A DNA stretch of 64,000 nucleotides from the NCBI GenBank assembly GCA_038144425.1, contig JAYQNS010000003.1:124001-188000 (forward strand), given 5' to 3'. The position numbers and the translations under genes are program-made. Position 1 is the first letter of the stretch. Each line of letters starts with the position of its first letter. The notes beneath the pieces are model-generated. The model saw nothing but the letters and a program-made list of their open reading frames with translations. It was not told where the DNA came from and made no database searches. Positions 16,863-24,235 of the stretch are shown piece after piece. The DNA comes from Salivita marina (lineage in GTDB: Bacteria; Pseudomonadota; Gammaproteobacteria; Pseudomonadales; Azotimanducaceae).

Positions 16863-17195
16863 ATGGCAGAGAAGGGAAAGAATGCCACCAAGGCCCTCGC
16901 ACGAGCCTTGGAGCTAAACGACCCCGCGCCCAAGGCCTCGCTGGAGGACAAGCTCGACAAGCATGGCAGGGCCGAACGCGCAATGGAGACCTGGCCGCCG
17001 ACGGCGCGAGATCTACGAGCATGGATGGACGTCCTTGGCATCTCAAATAAGGACGTGGCCAGAGCGTTGCGCCTATCCGATGGTCGAGTCGTGCGATTTT
17101 GGACCGCTAAGAGCGATCCGCGGCGCATTCCCTATCCTAGTTGGTACACGCTGAAGCATAAATTTCGCACCGGTCGCCTGATCGACGAGAATTAG
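16863..17195 (+). CDS. Small helix-turn-helix protein, unrecognised family
   Basis: 110 residues. The first 45 are charged and probably flexible; residues about 46-95 look like a Cro/C1-type helix-turn-helix: ARDLRAWMDVLGISNKDVAR followed by ALRLSDGRVVRFW, and the basic tail YTLKHKFRTGRL. I do not recognise the family. ATG at 16863 follows the rraA stop by 10 bases, so it is likely the last gene of the prp-Rieske-rraA transcript. It could be a DNA-binding regulator, but nothing shows what it controls. Confidence 0.65.
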   Translation: MAEKGKNATKALARALELNDPAPKASLEDKLDKHGRAERAMETWPPTARDLRAWMDVLGISNKDVARALRLSDGRVVRFWTAKSDPRRIPYPSWYTLKHKFRTGRLIDEN

Positions 17196-17529
17196 GTCGC
17201 CTCGGGATCCCAAAACTTCCCTCTCCCGGTTCTGGCAAGCATTTTTTTGCCAAAGAATCGACCGTTCATCGGGTAAAAATCCCCTTAATGACACTTAGAT
17301 GACGGGCGCTTGCCCTTGCCGGTGGCCCTTGATTTTGAAATAAATCTAAAATAAACAATAGGTTAATCCTCTATTCTTCGAGGCCCTGCCAGTGTCGTCC
17401 GGTAGTTTCATGACATTAAACTGTCATAAAGCTATGATTCGTCCCCCTTGCGGAAGCTTTTTCCTAGGACTATTTTTCGATACATAGGTTCGCTGTTCCT
17501 AGCGACGGGAAGGGGAAAGGAGTAGAACA
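17196..17529 (+). promoter_or_regulatory. Intergenic region with palindrome ahead of a small lipoprotein gene
   Basis: This 334-base gap holds no convincing gene. It is richer in A and T than the rest, above all at 17335-17440. ATGACA and TGTCAT (17410-17427) form an inverted repeat with a six-base spacer, and CTGTCATAAAG with CTATGAT (17421-17438) also resembles two PhoB half-sites, 15 of 18 positions by my comparison with the consensus. The lipoprotein ATG is 92 bases further on, after AGGGGAAAGGAG. A short TGGCAA/TTGCCA hairpin at 17234-17252 lacks a following T-run and is not a clear terminator. Confidence 0.45.
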
Positions 17530-17811
17530 ATGAAAAAAGATACTTTGATGCGGGTAATGGGGTTGGCCGCAACGGTGGCGCTTACCGTAGGGTGCGCGAC
17601 CACGCCCCCGGCGCTGGAGTCTCAGCTGACCCATGAATGGGTCGCGGAGAGCCGCGCAGCAGCCGTCAATTTTGAGGGTAACAATCAAGCCTGCGTGGAA
17701 AAGTCCCAAAGCCTGGCGGGCTACGAGCAGTGCATGCAGGCCCGAGGCTATGCGCTGGCTCAGCAGGGCGAAGACCTGCGTTTCTTCACTTCGGCGCTGC
17801 CTCCGCTTTAA
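17530..17811 (+). CDS. Small lipoprotein with two conserved-looking cysteines
   Basis: 93 residues with a clear lipoprotein signal: a short basic start (MKKDTLMR), a hydrophobic run and the lipobox LTVGC with the acylated cysteine at residue 22. The mature part has the pattern ACVEKSQSLAGYEQCMQARG, where two cysteines could form a disulfide and YxxCMxxRGY resembles a motif that I recall from small secreted gammaproteobacterial proteins. Function is unknown. It is a single-gene unit with its own terminator and a candidate regulatory palindrome upstream. Residue +2 after the lipid cysteine is Ala-Thr rather than Asp, which favours outer-membrane sorting. Confidence 0.75.
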   Translation: MKKDTLMRVMGLAATVALTVGCATTPPALESQLTHEWVAESRAAAVNFEGNNQACVEKSQSLAGYEQCMQARGYALAQQGEDLRFFTSALPPL

Positions 17812-17857
17812 AAATCCAATGCTAAGCCGCTTCGTCTTACGGAAGCGGCGGTCCAAG

Positions 17858-17892
17858 AACCCCCGCAGACATTGACGTCCCGGGGGTTTTTT
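17858..17892 (+). terminator. Intrinsic terminator after the small lipoprotein gene
   Basis: AACCCCCG and CGGGGGTT pair around a 15-base loop and are followed by TTTTTT at 17887-17892. A second GC-rich hairpin (17826-17849, GCCGCTTC/GAAGCGGC) lies just upstream. The T-run touches the end of the convergent roxA gene. Confidence 0.8.
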
Positions 17893-19015
17893 ATTCGTCG
17901 GGGAAAAGGAAAAGCCCCGCCTCGTAGCACGTCCAAGCGAATGCCCGCTGCGCTTCGCTGAGCAAGACGTCCTTGCGCAAGGGGGCCAGCTGGAGGAACG
18001 GCACTCGCGCTTTTTCATCTAAAGGGCACGGTAACGCCAATTGATCGCTCACGAGCCAGCCCTCTCCCTCGTCTTCGCACCACTGCCAGCGCCGCCCGGG
18101 GGCAGGGAGCAAAGCATGAAAGCGATCAAAGGCCCTCCAAAAGGCCGGCTCGTCACGACGCGAGTCAAGCTCCGGGGGTTGGCGCGGCGGCCGAGTGAGC
18201 GCCGCAGCAAGGGACCGGGTCGGCGCACCGGAGCCCCAAAGGGTCTCGAGGAGAGGGCTGGCTAACGCCTGTGCTAGCGGCGGAGCGGCGCCCTCTGGGT
18301 GCCCCGGAAGGGCGCCAAAGGTGGGCAGTAGGGGCAAGGGCGTGGGATCAGTTCCGCGCTCCAGCGCATGATCAAGAAGCGCTTCCAGAAGCTCCGCCGC
18401 CGTCGGTGTTCGGATGCCGAGGGATAGGGTTAGGCAGGGCCCCTGCGCCACCCCGTGGTGGCCCCAGCCCGGGGGAAGATAGAGCACGTCCCCGGGGCTG
18501 GCCTCGAGCGTGGCCGTGGGTTCGAAGGGGTTCAGCAGATCCAGCCCATCTACCGTTTCGTGCTGTGCTAAGCGAGCAGGCCCGGGGGCCAGTGACCAGC
18601 GACGCACCCCCTCGAGCTGCATGAGAAAAACGTGGTAGCGATCCTCGTGGGGGCCTACGGAGCCACCCCCGGTGGCAAAGCTCACCATCAAATCGTCGAT
18701 GCACCAGGGAGGCAGGAAAGGGACCGCCTCAAAAACCGTGGCAAGCCCCGGGATCCAGTGATCAACGGCATTGACCAAAAGGGTCCATGGGCGGTCGAAG
18801 GCTAGGGCCTCCAATTCCTCGTCCGCGAAGGGCCCGTGGCGGAGCCGGAGCTTCGGCGCAGTCCCCTCTATCAGCCGGGCTTCCACCGCAGGCTCGCAAG
18901 CCAGGGCCGCAAGCTCATCCCTATCCAACGGCAGGGCCCCAGGAAGGGCTCCGGCGAGAAAGGCGGGCTTCTGCCCCCAGTAATGCTTAAAAAAGGCCAC
19001 CTCCTGGCTTTTCAT
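17891..19015 (-). CDS. roxA: Ribosomal oxygenase RoxA-like (uL16 arginine 3-hydroxylase, cupin/JmjC fold)
   Basis: 374 residues, about the length of E. coli RoxA/YcfD (373). These 2-oxoglutarate and Fe(II) dependent oxygenases hydroxylate an arginine of ribosomal protein uL16. The N-terminus has FFKHYWGQKPAFLAGALP, and the HxD iron motif is seen in GSVGPHEDRYHVFLMQLEG near residue 125, with the third histidine probably in YLPPGWGHHGVA around 190. ATG at 19015 was chosen from homology and GAGGG 10 bases upstream; an in-frame ATG at 19081 overlapping the purB stop would add 22 residues. It follows purB as in Pseudomonas, as far as I recall. Confidence 0.88.
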   Translation of the reverse strand: MKSQEVAFFKHYWGQKPAFLAGALPGALPLDRDELAALACEPAVEARLIEGTAPKLRLRHGPFADEELEALAFDRPWTLLVNAVDHWIPGLATVFEAVPFLPPWCIDDLMVSFATGGGSVGPHEDRYHVFLMQLEGVRRWSLAPGPARLAQHETVDGLDLLNPFEPTATLEASPGDVLYLPPGWGHHGVAQGPCLTLSLGIRTPTAAELLEALLDHALERGTDPTPLPLLPTFGALPGHPEGAAPPLAQALASPLLETLWGSGAPTRSLAAALTRPPRQPPELDSRRDEPAFWRAFDRFHALLPAPGRRWQWCEDEGEGWLVSDQLALPCPLDEKARVPFLQLAPLRKDVLLSEAQRAFAWTCYEAGLFLFPDE

Positions 19016-19080
19016 ACTTTCCGTACCCTCGGGGAAGGGCGCGGCAGCAAAGAGATGGGGGTGTGGCGGAGGCAAGGGCA

Positions 19081-20454
19081 TCACAGAGCGCGCGCAAGGG
19101 TTTCCGCAAGGCCGAGGTAGGTGGCTGGAGTGAGGGCTTGAAGGCGCGCCCGGCCCTCAGCGGAAAGGGGCAGGGCTTCCAGGAGCTCGGCCACGGCCTC
19201 CGCATCAAGATGCCTTCCCCGGGTGGCTTCCTTAAGCCGTTCGTACGGCTGATCCACCCCCTCCTGCCGCAGGATGGTCTGGATCGGCTCGGCCAACACT
19301 TCCCAGCTGTGGTCGAGATCCTGGGCCATGCGCTGCGGATCCGCTTCGATCTTGCCCAGGCCTCGAAGGGTAGCCGTGAGGGCGATCATTAAGTGTCCCA
19401 AACCCACCCCAAGGTTACGCAGCACGGTGGAGTCGGAGAGGTCTCGCTGCCATCGCGACACAGGGAGCTTGTCGGCAAGGTGGGATAGCACGGCGTGGGC
19501 GAGGCCCAAGTTACCCTCGGAGTTTTCAAAGTCGATAGGGTTCACCTTGTGGGGCATGGTAGACGACCCGGTCTCCGTGGCAACGGCGCGCTGAGTGAAG
19601 TAGCCCAGAGAGATGTAGCCCCAGAGGTCCCGGTTCATATCGAGCAGCACCTGACCAAAACGCTGGAGACCGTGGCAGTAGGCGGCGATCCCGTCGTGGG
19701 GCTCAATTTGTGTGGTGTAGGGATTCATGGTGAGACCTAACCCCTCGAGCACCCGGGTGCTGAGCACGGGCCAAGCAACCTCCGGGGCCGCCACCAGGTG
19801 GGCGTTGAAGTTCCCGACGGCGCCGTTCAGCTTGGCGGGCAGAGGGAGGACGGCAAAGGCGTCGCGCTGGTTTCGGAGGCGCGCCAGGAAGTTTGCAAGC
19901 TCCTTGCCCATGGTGGTCGGGGAGGCCAGCTGGCCGTGAGTCCTGGACAGCATGGGCATGGCCGCAAGGCTATCGGCTAGGCTTTTAAGCTTCGTGAGCA
20001 TCGCATCCATAGCCGGCAGGAGGGCTTCGTCCCGCGCGTGTTTCAGCATAAGCGCGTGGGACACGTTATTGATATCCTCGCTCGTGCAGGCAAAATGCAC
20101 GAACTCTTCATAGGGCGCCAGAGAAGCGCGCGCGCGAAGGCGCGCTTTCAGGAAATACTCCACGGCCTTTACGTCATGGTTCGTAGTGCGCTCCGTGGCC
20201 TTGATCTCTTCGGCGTCCGCAGCGGAGAAATGCTCAGCGACACCCCTGAGATAGGCCTGATCCGCCGCGCTGAAGGGCGGAAGGGGCGTAAAGGCCGGCT
20301 CGGCCGCCAAGGCGAGCAGCCATTCCACCTCTGTGACTACGCGAAAGCGCAGGAGCCCGAATTCACTGAGGAACGGGCGGAGCCCGTCCCCCTGACTGCG
20401 GTAGCGCCCGTCGAGCGGCGACAGGGCGAAGAGAGGGTGGGCAGTGTCAGTCAC
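19081..20454 (-). CDS. purB: Adenylosuccinate lyase
   Basis: 457 residues, matching PurB (E. coli 456). It cleaves SAICAR and adenylosuccinate with release of fumarate in purine synthesis. The fumarase/aspartase superfamily signature GSSTMPHKVNPIDFENSEGN is at about residues 295-314, and THGQLASPTTMGKE carries the general acid histidine near 170. The start is GTG at 20454, overlapping the hflD stop (GTGA). The hflD-purB pair is a known gammaproteobacterial arrangement, and mnmA-hflD-purB look like one operon. Confidence 0.97.
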   Translation of the reverse strand: MTDTAHPLFALSPLDGRYRSQGDGLRPFLSEFGLLRFRVVTEVEWLLALAAEPAFTPLPPFSAADQAYLRGVAEHFSAADAEEIKATERTTNHDVKAVEYFLKARLRARASLAPYEEFVHFACTSEDINNVSHALMLKHARDEALLPAMDAMLTKLKSLADSLAAMPMLSRTHGQLASPTTMGKELANFLARLRNQRDAFAVLPLPAKLNGAVGNFNAHLVAAPEVAWPVLSTRVLEGLGLTMNPYTTQIEPHDGIAAYCHGLQRFGQVLLDMNRDLWGYISLGYFTQRAVATETGSSTMPHKVNPIDFENSEGNLGLAHAVLSHLADKLPVSRWQRDLSDSTVLRNLGVGLGHLMIALTATLRGLGKIEADPQRMAQDLDHSWEVLAEPIQTILRQEGVDQPYERLKEATRGRHLDAEAVAELLEALPLSAEGRARLQALTPATYLGLAETLARAL

Positions 20455-21065
20455 GGCAGTTCCTCACAAAGCGCTTGAGCGGCGCCAACGAGGCGTCGCC
20501 GATGAAGGAAGAGATGGCGGCGGCGGCCGCCAAGCTGGAAGTACAAAATAGCGCCGCGAACGCCTGCCAGAAGGCAGGCACGAATGAGAGCGGCGATACG
20601 CGGTTGGCTGAGGGCACCCCGCTGGCCCCGAACCTCAATGCGCCGCGGCAAGGTTGCGAGGGTGGCACTGTAGGTCTCCGCGAAGGCTTCGATGAGCGTT
20701 TCATGATCCACGGCAAAATGGGCGCGCTGCGCTTGTAAGCGTGCTAGCCGCTTGTCCATTTCCTGCTGTAGCCCGGGGGCGCGCTGAAATTGGTGGGCAA
20801 GGCGCAGCATGGCAAAAACATAGCGGAGCCCATCCCCGGAGGGCCGGGCACCGGGGGAAAGCTGGGTTTCCAGGGCTCGGAGGCCAAGGGTCAGGGAGGC
20901 GTCATAGACGCCGTCGACGTTCGGCGCATCAACAATCAGCACGGCTTCTAGAAGCGGGCGAAGCTGGGTCGGTTCCAGGCTGCGCCCGTGGGCCGCATCC
21001 TCAACGAGGACAGCACTCTGAAATACCGCGGCCAGGGCCTTGGCAACTTCGTGGGGCGCCGTCAT
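20451..21065 (-). CDS. hflD: HflD family protein
   Basis: 204 residues, all helical, matching HflD (E. coli 213). The N-terminus MTAPHEVAKALAAVFQSAVLV is the family start. HflD was described as a membrane-associated factor affecting lambda lysogeny through CII; its housekeeping role is unclear. ATG at 21065 overlaps the mnmA stop (ATGA) and its own stop overlaps the purB start, so all three are translationally coupled. Confidence 0.92.
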   Translation of the reverse strand: MTAPHEVAKALAAVFQSAVLVEDAAHGRSLEPTQLRPLLEAVLIVDAPNVDGVYDASLTLGLRALETQLSPGARPSGDGLRYVFAMLRLAHQFQRAPGLQQEMDKRLARLQAQRAHFAVDHETLIEAFAETYSATLATLPRRIEVRGQRGALSQPRIAALIRACLLAGVRGAILYFQLGGRRRHLFLHRRRLVGAAQALCEELP

Positions 21066-22198
21066 CCCGGACTTCTCTGAATGATTTGGCCTCCGCCGAA
21101 GCACCGAGAACCCTCATAAAAAACGACCCATTGCCCTGGCGTTACTGCGCGCTGCGGCTTATCGAAGACCACGCGAAGTCGCCCCTCCGCCGCCGGAGAG
21201 ACCGTGCAGGCCTGGTCTCCCTGGCGGTAGCGAATCTTCGCCGTACAGCGCAGGGGAAGGCTTGGCGCTGGGCCGATCCAGTTCAGTCCCTCCGCCAGGA
21301 GTTCGCTGTGGAAGAGGGCAGGGTGATCGTGGCCCTGAGCGACGACTAGCGTATTCCGTGCCGCGTCCTTTTCCACCACATACCAGGGCGACCCATCGCT
21401 ATCACGTCGCCCGCCGACGCCCAGGCCCTGGCGCTGCCCGAAGGTGTAGAAGGCGAGGCCTTGGTGGACGCCGAGAACCTCGCCGTCAACGCTTTCCAGC
21501 GGGCCTTCCTCGCCCTTCACGTAGCGCGCAAGGAAATCACCAAAGCGCCGCTCGCCGATGAAGCAGATGCCCGTAGAGTCCTTCTTAGCGTGGGTGGGAA
21601 GGCCAGCGGCTTCTGCCTCCTGGCGGATTTCTGGTTTTGGACTCGGACCCAAGGGGAAAAGGCACTGGGCGAAACGCTTCTCCGGGACGGCGTGAAGGAA
21701 ATAGCTTTGATCCTTATTGGGGTCCGCCCCCCGGAGAAGACAGGGCTGGCCCTCCAGCGTTGCAAGATCGGCGTAGTGCCCCGTCGCTACCCACTGGGCG
21801 CCGAGCGCTTCAGCGTAATCTTGAAAAACGTTGAACTTGATTTCCCGATTGCACAACACGTCTGGGTTCGGCGTGCGCCCCGCCTGGTATTCAGAGAGAA
21901 AGTGCTCAAAGACCGCGTCCCAGTACTCTGCGGCGAAGTTCGCTGTTTCGAGCGGAATGCTCAGGTGATCCGCCACGGCCTGCGCATCGGCCAAATCCTC
22001 TAAGGCCGTGCAGTAATCCGTGCCGTCGTCCTCTTCCCAGTTCTTCATAAAGAGGCCAATCACCTCAAAGCCCGCTCGCTTAAGCCTCAGTGCCGCGACG
22101 GAACTGTCCACCCCGCCGGACAGGCCAACGACCACGCGCGCGCCCGCTTCCGGCTGGGGCGCGGGGCCAAAGGATCGGGTGGAGACGGCCTGGATCAT
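21062..22198 (-). CDS. mnmA: tRNA-specific 2-thiouridylase
   Basis: 378 residues. It thiolates U34 of tRNA Lys, Glu and Gln, using sulfur passed through TusA-TusBCD-TusE, whose last four proteins are encoded at 37.4-38.8 kb in this window. The PP-loop SGGVDSSVAALRLK is at about residues 29-42, the catalytic cysteines are in PDVLCNREIKF (about 110) and GICFIGERRFGDF (about 211), and the C-terminal beta-barrel starts after VGGRRDSDG. It is the first gene of mnmA-hflD-purB and divergent from moaC. Confidence 0.97.
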   Translation of the reverse strand: MIQAVSTRSFGPAPQPEAGARVVVGLSGGVDSSVAALRLKRAGFEVIGLFMKNWEEDDGTDYCTALEDLADAQAVADHLSIPLETANFAAEYWDAVFEHFLSEYQAGRTPNPDVLCNREIKFNVFQDYAEALGAQWVATGHYADLATLEGQPCLLRGADPNKDQSYFLHAVPEKRFAQCLFPLGPSPKPEIRQEAEAAGLPTHAKKDSTGICFIGERRFGDFLARYVKGEEGPLESVDGEVLGVHQGLAFYTFGQRQGLGVGGRRDSDGSPWYVVEKDAARNTLVVAQGHDHPALFHSELLAEGLNWIGPAPSLPLRCTAKIRYRQGDQACTVSPAAEGRLRVVFDKPQRAVTPGQWVVFYEGSRCFGGGQIIQRSPG

Positions 22199-22279
22199 GG
22201 CTGGGGGTTTCTCACGGCGGATGCGGTCGCTATTGTACCGGCGCGGGCCCGTGGGCCACCAGTAAGAGGAAAGCAGCGC

Positions 22280-22777
22280 GTGACCGATTCAGACGGATTC
22301 ACCCATCTTGACGCGGAAGGCCGGGCAAACATGGTCGACGTCGGCGAAAAGCCGAGCACCGCGCGCGAGGCACGGGCCTCCGGGCGCCTATGCATGGCGC
22401 CGGAAACGCTGCAGAAGCTTCAGGCGGGCACGCACCGCAAGGGCGACGTGCTCGCAACGGCGCGTATCGCTGCCATCATGGGGGCAAAGCGGACCCACGA
22501 GCTCATTCCCCTTTGCCATAGCTTACCCCTGAGCTCGGTCAAGGTGAGCTTTGACGTGGAGGAGCCCGCTACCCTCCACGTGACGGCAAGCGTGAAAACC
22601 ACGGCCCAGACTGGCGTGGAGATGGAGGCCCTCACCGCGGTGAGCCTGGCGGCGCTGACGGTTTACGATATGTGTAAGGCTGTGGATAGGGGCATGGTCA
22701 TCGAAGGCATTGCCCTGGAAGAAAAGCGCGGCGGGGCGAGCGGTCTTTGGCTTCGGGAGAGCGAGACCCATGCTTGA
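22280..22777 (+). CDS. moaC: Cyclic pyranopterin monophosphate synthase MoaC
   Basis: 165 residues. With MoaA, MoaC makes cyclic pyranopterin monophosphate, the first intermediate of molybdenum cofactor. Family motifs are FTHLDAEGRANMVDVGEKP at the start and LIPLCHSLPLSSVKVSF (about residues 75-91) with the active-site histidine; TAQTGVEMEALTAVSLAALT follows near 115. Translation begins at GTG 22280, with AAGAGGA upstream. moaA is not in the neighbourhood, so it must be elsewhere. Confidence 0.96.
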   Translation: MTDSDGFTHLDAEGRANMVDVGEKPSTAREARASGRLCMAPETLQKLQAGTHRKGDVLATARIAAIMGAKRTHELIPLCHSLPLSSVKVSFDVEEPATLHVTASVKTTAQTGVEMEALTAVSLAALTVYDMCKAVDRGMVIEGIALEEKRGGASGLWLRESETHA

Positions 22778-23024
22778 GGTGCGCTTTTTTGCCCGCCTGC
22801 GGGAAGCGCTGGAGCGGGATCGCATCAGCCTGCCACTGGAGTCCCCGGGGCTCACGGTGGAGGGGCTCCTTAGTGCCCTGGACGCCGAGATTCCCGGCGC
22901 CCGGGCTCAGCTCACGGCCCCAGGGATTCGCCTAGCGGTGAATCAGACCTTTGTAGAAGATCTGGCCTTCGCTTTGAAGCCCGGAGATGAGGTTGCTTTT
23001 TTGCCGCCGGTGACCGGCGGATGA
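22770..23024 (+). CDS. moaD: Molybdopterin synthase sulfur carrier subunit MoaD
   Basis: 84 residues with a ubiquitin-like fold and the required C-terminal Gly-Gly in FLPPVTGG, whose thiocarboxylate donates sulfur to precursor Z on MoaE. ATG at 22770 gives the standard length and the start MLEVRFFARLREAL; it overlaps the end of moaC by 8 bases. The stop overlaps the moaE start by 4 bases. Confidence 0.95.
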   Translation: MLEVRFFARLREALERDRISLPLESPGLTVEGLLSALDAEIPGARAQLTAPGIRLAVNQTFVEDLAFALKPGDEVAFLPPVTGG

Positions 23025-23506
23025 CGGCCCCCGCGGCGCTTTCCGTGGCCGTGCAGACGGAAGATTTCTCCCTTGAGGACGCCTTTCGGCGCCTCCGCCA
23101 AGCCGCCCCCGGGGCGGGGGCCGAGGTGGCCTTCGTGGGCCTTGTTCGCGATCAGGCAGGCTCCGTGGCCAGTCTGACCTTGGAGCACTATCCAGGCATG
23201 AGCGAGCGTTCCATGCTCGCGGTCTGCGAGCGCGCAGCTAAGCGCTGGCCGCTGCAGGCCGTGGAGGCCATTCACCGCGTAGGAACCCTAGGCCCGGGGG
23301 ATCAGATCGTGCTCGTTTTGGTTTCCAGCGCCCACCGCCACGCCGCCTTTGCCGGGGCGCAGTACATCATGGACGCCTTCAAGAGCGAGGTGGTCTTCTG
23401 GAAGCTCGAGGACCGGGGCGACGAGAAGGTGTGGATCGAGGCCTCCCCGTCGGACCGGCGCGCCCTTTCTTCTTGGGAACAGGCCTCGGAGGGAGGGGCC
23501 CCCTGA
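23021..23506 (+). CDS. moaE: Molybdopterin synthase catalytic subunit MoaE
   Basis: 161 residues. It pairs with MoaD to put the dithiolene sulfurs into molybdopterin. Visible motifs: AEVAFVGLVRDQAG near residues 34-47, LTLEHYPGMSERSM (about 52-65), RVGTLGPGDQIVLVLVSSAH (about 87-106) and FKSEVVFWKLED (about 121-132) with the catalytic lysine region. ATG overlaps the moaD stop. Its last 128 bases are also read on the opposite strand by the C-terminal extension of rluE. Confidence 0.96.
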   Translation: MTAPAALSVAVQTEDFSLEDAFRRLRQAAPGAGAEVAFVGLVRDQAGSVASLTLEHYPGMSERSMLAVCERAAKRWPLQAVEAIHRVGTLGPGDQIVLVLVSSAHRHAAFAGAQYIMDAFKSEVVFWKLEDRGDEKVWIEASPSDRRALSSWEQASEGGAP

Positions 23507-24107
23507 AGGGCGGGGGCACGGAAGCTTCCGCATAGGCGCCGGGCGCGAGATCGTCTAGGGCGTAATCCCCAATGCGATAGCGGATCAGGCGGAGCACGGG
23601 CATCCCGACGGCGGCGCAGAGCCGACGGACGAGACGGTTCCGCCCTTCGTCGATGGTGAGGTCCAACCAGCACGGATTGCTCGAACTTTTGATGCGCGGG
23701 GGTGGATCACGCTCAGGAAGGCCCGGGGCAGAGCACCGCGATGCCCGGAGGGCTCGAGCGTCTCCATCCTTAAGCATGACGCCGTCCCTAAGGCGCTTGA
23801 GGGTGGCGGCATTAGGGGTTTGCTCTAGCAGCGCCCAGTAGCCCTTTTCTACCTTGTGCCGGGGGTGGCTCAACCAATGCTGCAGGCCTCCATGGTTGGT
23901 GAGCAGCAAAAGCCCTTCGGAATCTCGATCGAGGCGCCCAGCGGCGTAAATATCGGCGTGCGGCAGATAGGGTTTCAGCGTGCTCCGGCCTTCCCCATCC
24001 GTAAACTGGGAAAGCACCCCGTAGGGCTTATGAAATCGTAGCAAGATCGCAGCTGGCCCCGTGAACCTTCCTTCCACCCTTGCTATACTCCCGATCGCTT
24101 CACGCAT
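23379..24107 (-). CDS. rluE: 23S rRNA pseudouridine(2457) synthase RluE
   Basis: A RsuA/RluE family pseudouridine synthase without an S4 domain, as in RluE. The opening RFHKPYGVLSQFTD, the catalytic AAGRLDRDSEGLLLLTN (Asp in GRLDRDSEG) and the end EGRNRLVRRLCAAVGMPVLRL are all typical. It modifies U2457 of 23S rRNA. The family domain finishes at about residue 190, yet the frame continues about 50 residues as a proline/arginine-rich tail that runs antisense into moaE. The start is unsure: ATG at 24107 is used, but the conserved domain begins about 25 residues later and non-ATG starts are possible. Confidence 0.88.
   Translation of the reverse strand: MREAIGSIARVEGRFTGPAAILLRFHKPYGVLSQFTDGEGRSTLKPYLPHADIYAAGRLDRDSEGLLLLTNHGGLQHWLSHPRHKVEKGYWALLEQTPNAATLKRLRDGVMLKDGDARALRASRCSAPGLPERDPPPRIKSSSNPCWLDLTIDEGRNRLVRRLCAAVGMPVLRLIRYRIGDYALDDLAPGAYAEASVPPPFRGPLPPRPVPKKKGRAGPTGRPRSTPSRRPGPRASRRPPRS
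24061..24089 (+). promoter_or_regulatory. Candidate icd promoter
   Basis: TATACT at 24084-24089 is a good -10 box; GTGAAC at 24061-24066 lies 17 bases before it as a weak -35. The transcript would have an untranslated leader of about 140 bases before the icd ATG. The site lies inside the 5' end of the opposite rluE gene. Confidence 0.5.
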
Positions 24108-24235
24108 GGGCCCGAGGGGGGCCCAGCACCAGCCTAGCAAACCCTGCCTGCGCCCGGCGGCTTCCGCTACCGGGGCCGTCGCAGGACTCCATTTGCCTTG
24201 TGGCTGGTGCCTCCATTACTTGCAGGGAGTTTTTC

